From DASPKW01 sp038244055 (GTDB lineage: Bacteria > Planctomycetota > Phycisphaerae > Tepidisphaerales > Tepidisphaeraceae), in NCBI GenBank assembly GCA_038244055.1, contig JBBRTW010000360.1:1-7734 (forward strand): 7,734 nt of DNA. The letters are read 5' to 3'. Shown one piece after another: positions 5,421 to 7,734 of this stretch (positions within the stretch are counted from its first letter, which is position 1; every line of letters starts with the position of its first letter). The position numbers and the translations under genes are program-made. Under the pieces are notes generated by a model. That model did not search any database and was not told the origin of the DNA. It saw nothing but the letters and a program-made list of their open reading frames with translations.

Positions 5421-6632
5421 CTACTGCATGCCGGCCATGTCCTGCTTGCGGACGATCTTGAACAGGCCGCCGTTGTCGTTGGCGATGGTCTGCAGCACCT
5501 TCTCAAGCTCGGGTTCTTCCGAGGCCTTGATCATGATGGTGTTGACCTTCACCTTCTTCTGCGGGTTGAGCTTCTTAAACTCGTCGATGACTTCCTGATA
5601 GGACGATACCGCGTCGAAGCCGTCGGTCAGAACGTAAATCAATTGCGGCTGCGGGTTCTGGGCGAAGGCGGCGCGGATGGCCGGGATCGGGTTGGTCGAG
5701 CCACGGGCCACGCTCTGTTCGAGGAACTCGTAGGCCTTGCGCTTGTTCTCCGGGGTGGCCGGGAGGAGGTTGGCCTTGTCCATGAACAGGAACGAGTCAT
5801 CCTGGAAGAAGAGCACATTGAAGCTCTGAATCGGCTTGAGCACATCGATCGACTTGCGCAACTGCACGCGCAGGTCATCGAACACATTCATCATGGTTCC
5901 GGTGGCATCGCAGAGATACACGATGCGGTGGGCATTGCCGGAAACGCCCATGAACGGGCTCTTTGGGCCGATGCCGCCGCCGCCGCCGGGGATGCCGAAC
6001 GGGGCCAGCGCGCCGCTGCCATCGCCTGTGCCCGCGCCGATTCGGTCGCCCGTGCCGGAGCCCGCGCCCTTGCCCTTGCCGAACGCGCTCGACGATGCGC
6101 CGACGGCGATTGCGGAATCATCGTTCTCACCCGCGCCGCCGCCAACGAGTTGCATGGTCAGGTTGGACGAGGGCTTTTCGGCGATGCCCGTGGATTCCGG
6201 CGGAATTTCCTTGAATTTATCCTGGGCCGCATCGCGGGTTTCATCGCCGCCCAGGCCCGGGTGGGGAATGCCGCCGACTTCGGCGTTTTCGATGATCGTG
6301 GCATCGGGGATGATGACCGGTTCCTTGGAGACCGTGACAATCATCTGAACGGTCTTGTAGGTCAGTAGGCCCAGCCCGAGGATACCCAGGTGAATCAGCA
6401 GCGAGGTGATGAACGGCAGGACATCCTGCACGAAGGGAATCTGCCAGAAGGAGCGCTCTGCGTAATCTCCCGGCTCTTCCGGGCCAGCCTCATCGACCGT
6501 GCCCTTTTGCTGCATGTTGGGAGGCGGCCTGAGGCCGGGAGCGCCCGGCGGAGGGGGCATGCCGGGGCCGGGAATGGCGGTGGGAACCTTGTTCGGATTC
6601 GGGACCGGCGGGGGAACCGGAGGGGTGGCCAT
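5421..6632 (-). CDS. Membrane-anchored von Willebrand A domain protein with a TonB-like transmembrane helix
   Basis: A 403-residue protein. Order: a Pro-rich, probably cytoplasmic N-terminus (1-40); an acidic stretch (46-60); one membrane helix (about 71-92, VLPFITSLLIHLGILGLGLL); a linker; a Gly-rich region (164-228); and a vWA domain from about 236 to 395. The vWA metal site (MIDAS) is recognisable: YLCDATGTM gives Asp242-x-Thr244-x-Thr246 in place of the usual D-x-S-x-S, Thr313 in GSTNP fits the distal Thr, and Asp337 in LTDGF the last Asp. The membrane helix carries Ser77-x3-His81, the motif by which TonB and TolA engage ExbB/ExbD or TolQ/TolR. With exbB and three exbD downstream, a role as the moved partner of the proton motor is a reasonable inference. 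No TonB C-terminal domain follows. The start has AGGAG 5 nt upstream; it appears to be first in the block. Confidence 0.92.
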   Translation of the reverse strand: MATPPVPPPVPNPNKVPTAIPGPGMPPPPGAPGLRPPPNMQQKGTVDEAGPEEPGDYAERSFWQIPFVQDVLPFITSLLIHLGILGLGLLTYKTVQMIVTVSKEPVIIPDATIIENAEVGGIPHPGLGGDETRDAAQDKFKEIPPESTGIAEKPSSNLTMQLVGGGAGENDDSAIAVGASSSAFGKGKGAGSGTGDRIGAGTGDGSGALAPFGIPGGGGGIGPKSPFMGVSGNAHRIVYLCDATGTMMNVFDDLRVQLRKSIDVLKPIQSFNVLFFQDDSFLFMDKANLLPATPENKRKAYEFLEQSVARGSTNPIPAIRAAFAQNPQPQLIYVLTDGFDAVSSYQEVIDEFKKLNPQKKVKVNTIMIKASEEPELEKVLQTIANDNGGLFKIVRKQDMAGMQ

Positions 6633-6696
6633 AAATGCTCCTGCTTTCTCGTTTTGCGCGAAGGGGAATGCCGATTGTGCCGCGCCCGCAAGCGCG

Positions 6697-6752
6697 ACGC
6701 TTCACCAGATACTACGGCCAGACTCGAGAATCGGTTTCAACAGGTGAAGCGT
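6697..6752 (-). promoter_or_regulatory. 10-bp perfect inverted repeat in the vWA gene leader
   Basis: ACGCTTCACC at 6697-6706 and its exact complement GGTGAAGCGT at 6743-6752, separated by 36 nt. Both arms lie between the predicted promoter (6833-6860) and the vWA start (6632), so they would pair in the 5' untranslated RNA. It could be a leader stem-loop or a pair of half-sites for a regulator. The Shine-Dalgarno itself is not included. Confidence 0.35.
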
Positions 6753-6832
6753 GTGTGGGGAAGCAAAACACCGTCCGCAGGGCTAACGACATCAACTCCG
6801 CGATCCGATTAAGGCACTCCTCCGGTCCGCAG

Positions 6833-6860
6833 ATGATAATTTATCGCCAACTCAAGTCAA
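6833..6860 (-). promoter_or_regulatory. Sigma-70-like promoter for the vWA-exbB-exbD block
   Basis: On the minus strand TTGACT (6860-6855) and TATCAT (6838-6833) each differ from consensus by one base and are 16 bp apart. Transcription would begin near 6826, giving a leader of about 190 nt before the vWA ATG at 6632. It lies in the most AT-rich part of the window and is the best promoter match I found. Sigma-factor preference in this phylum is assumed, not shown. Confidence 0.5.
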
Positions 6861-7105
6861 CAAAAAACCCATTTCGCGATAGCGCGCGAGAACATTTGCC
6901 CCCATCGCCCATTTTGATCCTCTTTAATTCTTCAACGGCGGCAGGGGTCACATTATTCCAGAGGGCCTTCACGATTGGCAATCATTAACTCATGGCCGGC
7001 CGTCAGTTTGATCGGAATTGGCTCATCGAGCGATTGGTCGGAATGGGGCGGAATTGATGGGTGGAGATCGTTGTCTTGTCATTCGTGATTCGTGGAGAAG
7101 GCAAA

Positions 7106-7274
7106 CCAGACGTTGCCGGCTCTGTCTCAATGCTTTCCCGTGACACGGCCGTCCCGGCCGTGCTGGAAACATTGAACTAAAAACTTCGGCGAATTTGCGT
7201 CCTTTTCCACTCCATGTCGCCAGCACGGGCGGGACGCCCGTGTCACGGTGGAGTTTGAGACAGAGCCAGACGTT
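7106..7274. repeat. Fold-back (MITE-like) element made of two REP-like hairpins, with a possible 9-bp target duplication
   Basis: Arms 7118-7166 and 7220-7267 are inverted repeats around a 53-bp spacer: a 13-bp outer block (GGCTCTGTCTCAA at 7118-7130, its complement at 7255-7267) and a 28-bp inner block (7139-7166 and 7220-7247, 26/28). Each inner block is a hairpin of the family seen at 5310-5409. The sequence CCAGACGTT occurs as a direct repeat at 7106-7114 and 7266-7274, immediately outside or slightly overlapping the arms, as a target-site duplication would. No protein is encoded; a non-autonomous mobile element is the best reading. Confidence 0.65.
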
Positions 7275-7363
7275 TCCCCAATTACCCCCAAGCCGCTAGA
7301 CTTCCAGCAGCGTCTTCTCCTCCGCATCCCCGGGTCGCATGCACCCTCGACTGGAGGCCTCGC

Positions 7364-7734
7364 GTGAGTCTTCCCCGCCTGCTGGTTCCTCTGGTCGCCC
7401 TCTTATTGGTCGGCGCGCTGGCCACCATCTTGGTCGTATCGAGGCCCCGTCCCGCCGCGGCCGACTATTCCGACCTCCTGGCCATCAAGCAGGAGGCCGA
7501 GCAACTGGCCATCCAGGGGAAACTGGCCGAGGCGCACGCCCGCTACCGCGACCTCTTCGCCGCCGCCCAGACCCGGCCGGTGAAGGATGCCTTCGTCTTC
7601 CAGACCATCGAAGATGCCCGCGTCGATCAAAACCGCATCTACATGATCCTACTCAACCAGCAGGACCCCGCCACCCGCGATCTCCTCCCGCCGACTTCCA
7701 CGCTGATCCCCCCGCGCCCCCCGCCCCGCCCGCC
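7364..7734 (+). CDS. Membrane-anchored TPR-like protein, partial (C-terminus beyond the right edge)
   Basis: An open frame of 123 codons runs from a GTG at 7364 to the right edge. The GTG is preferred because GGAGG stands 6 nt upstream, no in-frame ATG precedes it, and the protein then starts with a clean membrane anchor (SLPRLLVPLVALLLVGALA, about 2-26) followed by Arg-Pro residues. Next comes a helical hairpin typical of TPR-like units, IKQEAEQLAIQGKLAEAHARY at about 41-61, with the conserved Gly/Ala/Tyr spacing, then a further helix (DARVDQNRIYMILLNQQ, 84-100) and the start of a Pro-rich segment (109-123). It is probably an inner-membrane protein with its bulk in the periplasm, or an uncleaved-signal protein. 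It is divergent from the ExbB/ExbD/vWA block, so joint function is not implied. I cannot name it. High GC and codon usage fit the rest of the window. Confidence 0.75.
   Translation, partial: MSLPRLLVPLVALLLVGALATILVVSRPRPAAADYSDLLAIKQEAEQLAIQGKLAEAHARYRDLFAAAQTRPVKDAFVFQTIEDARVDQNRIYMILLNQQDPATRDLLPPTSTLIPPRPPPRP

Larger units (their letters stand above)
6633..7363. other. 731-bp divergent intergenic region
   Basis: I see no convincing gene here. It separates the minus-strand block from the plus-strand gene at 7364. Contents: the vWA leader with an inverted repeat (6697-6752) and a small GC hairpin (CGCGC...GCGCG, 6681-6696), a minus-strand promoter (6833-6860), a comparatively AT-rich stretch at 6840-6990 with nothing else recognised, three CGGAAT hexamers at 7013, 7039 and 7049, a TTCGTG duplicate at 7082-7095, and a fold-back repeat at 7106-7274. 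I found no good -35/-10 pair for the plus-strand gene. Confidence 0.6.

Noticed and set aside
5310..6368. 352-codon open frame on the plus strand
   Set aside because: It begins inside the REP-like palindrome and runs antisense to the vWA gene, whose domain and membrane helix are clear. The translation is low-complexity Ala/Arg/Gly.
6841..6912. 23-codon minus-strand frame (MGDGGKCSRALSRNGFFVDL...) with AGAGGA upstream
   Set aside because: It overlaps the predicted promoter -35 and ends upstream of the -10, so it could not be in that transcript; a frame this short is easily due to chance.

Overview
The window looks like chromosomal DNA of a GC-rich, double-membraned environmental bacterium, most probably of the Planctomycetota (possibly Phycisphaerae or a relative). 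This rests on the gene set (ExbB, several ExbD paralogues, a membrane-anchored von Willebrand A protein and a large helical-repeat exported protein, all in line) and on the style of the intergenic DNA, which is full of short palindromic and tandem repeats. It is inference: no rRNA or marker gene is present.

Layout. Positions 1-6632 form one co-oriented minus-strand block, read from right to left: a vWA protein with one transmembrane helix (6632-5421), an ExbB/TolQ/MotA-family channel protein (4935-4066), three ExbD/TolR-family proteins (3954-3469, 3295-2828, 2688-2230), and a large secreted helical/TPR-like protein that starts at 2047 and leaves the window at position 1 still open. A 731-base region (6633-7363) holds a good sigma-70-like minus-strand promoter, a leader inverted repeat and a fold-back repeat. 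It separates this block from a divergent plus-strand gene starting with GTG at 7364, which encodes a small membrane-anchored TPR-like protein cut by the right edge.

How the genes may work together. ExbB and ExbD form the proton-driven inner-membrane motor that in Ton and Tol systems pulls on a third protein (TonB or TolA) carrying an S-x3-H motif in its single membrane helix. No TonB is present in the window, but the vWA protein has exactly that arrangement (Ser77-x3-His81 in its only membrane helix), so it is a candidate for the motor-driven partner, with a periplasmic vWA domain in place of the TonB C-terminal domain. The exported helical-repeat protein would be a periplasmic partner. The three ExbDs are one more canonical copy (first) and two tandem paralogues.

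The most unusual feature is between the genes. Each of the five gaps inside the block carries its own, different palindromic or repeated element: REP-like hairpins, a heptamer-built inverted repeat, a 19-bp tandem array with a hairpin, a strong hairpin plus a 9-bp repeat, and a hairpin flanked by direct repeats. One REP-like family occurs in two separate gaps, and its copies show a compensatory base-pair change that preserves the hairpin. No convincing intrinsic terminator, RNA gene, CRISPR array or transposase gene was seen.
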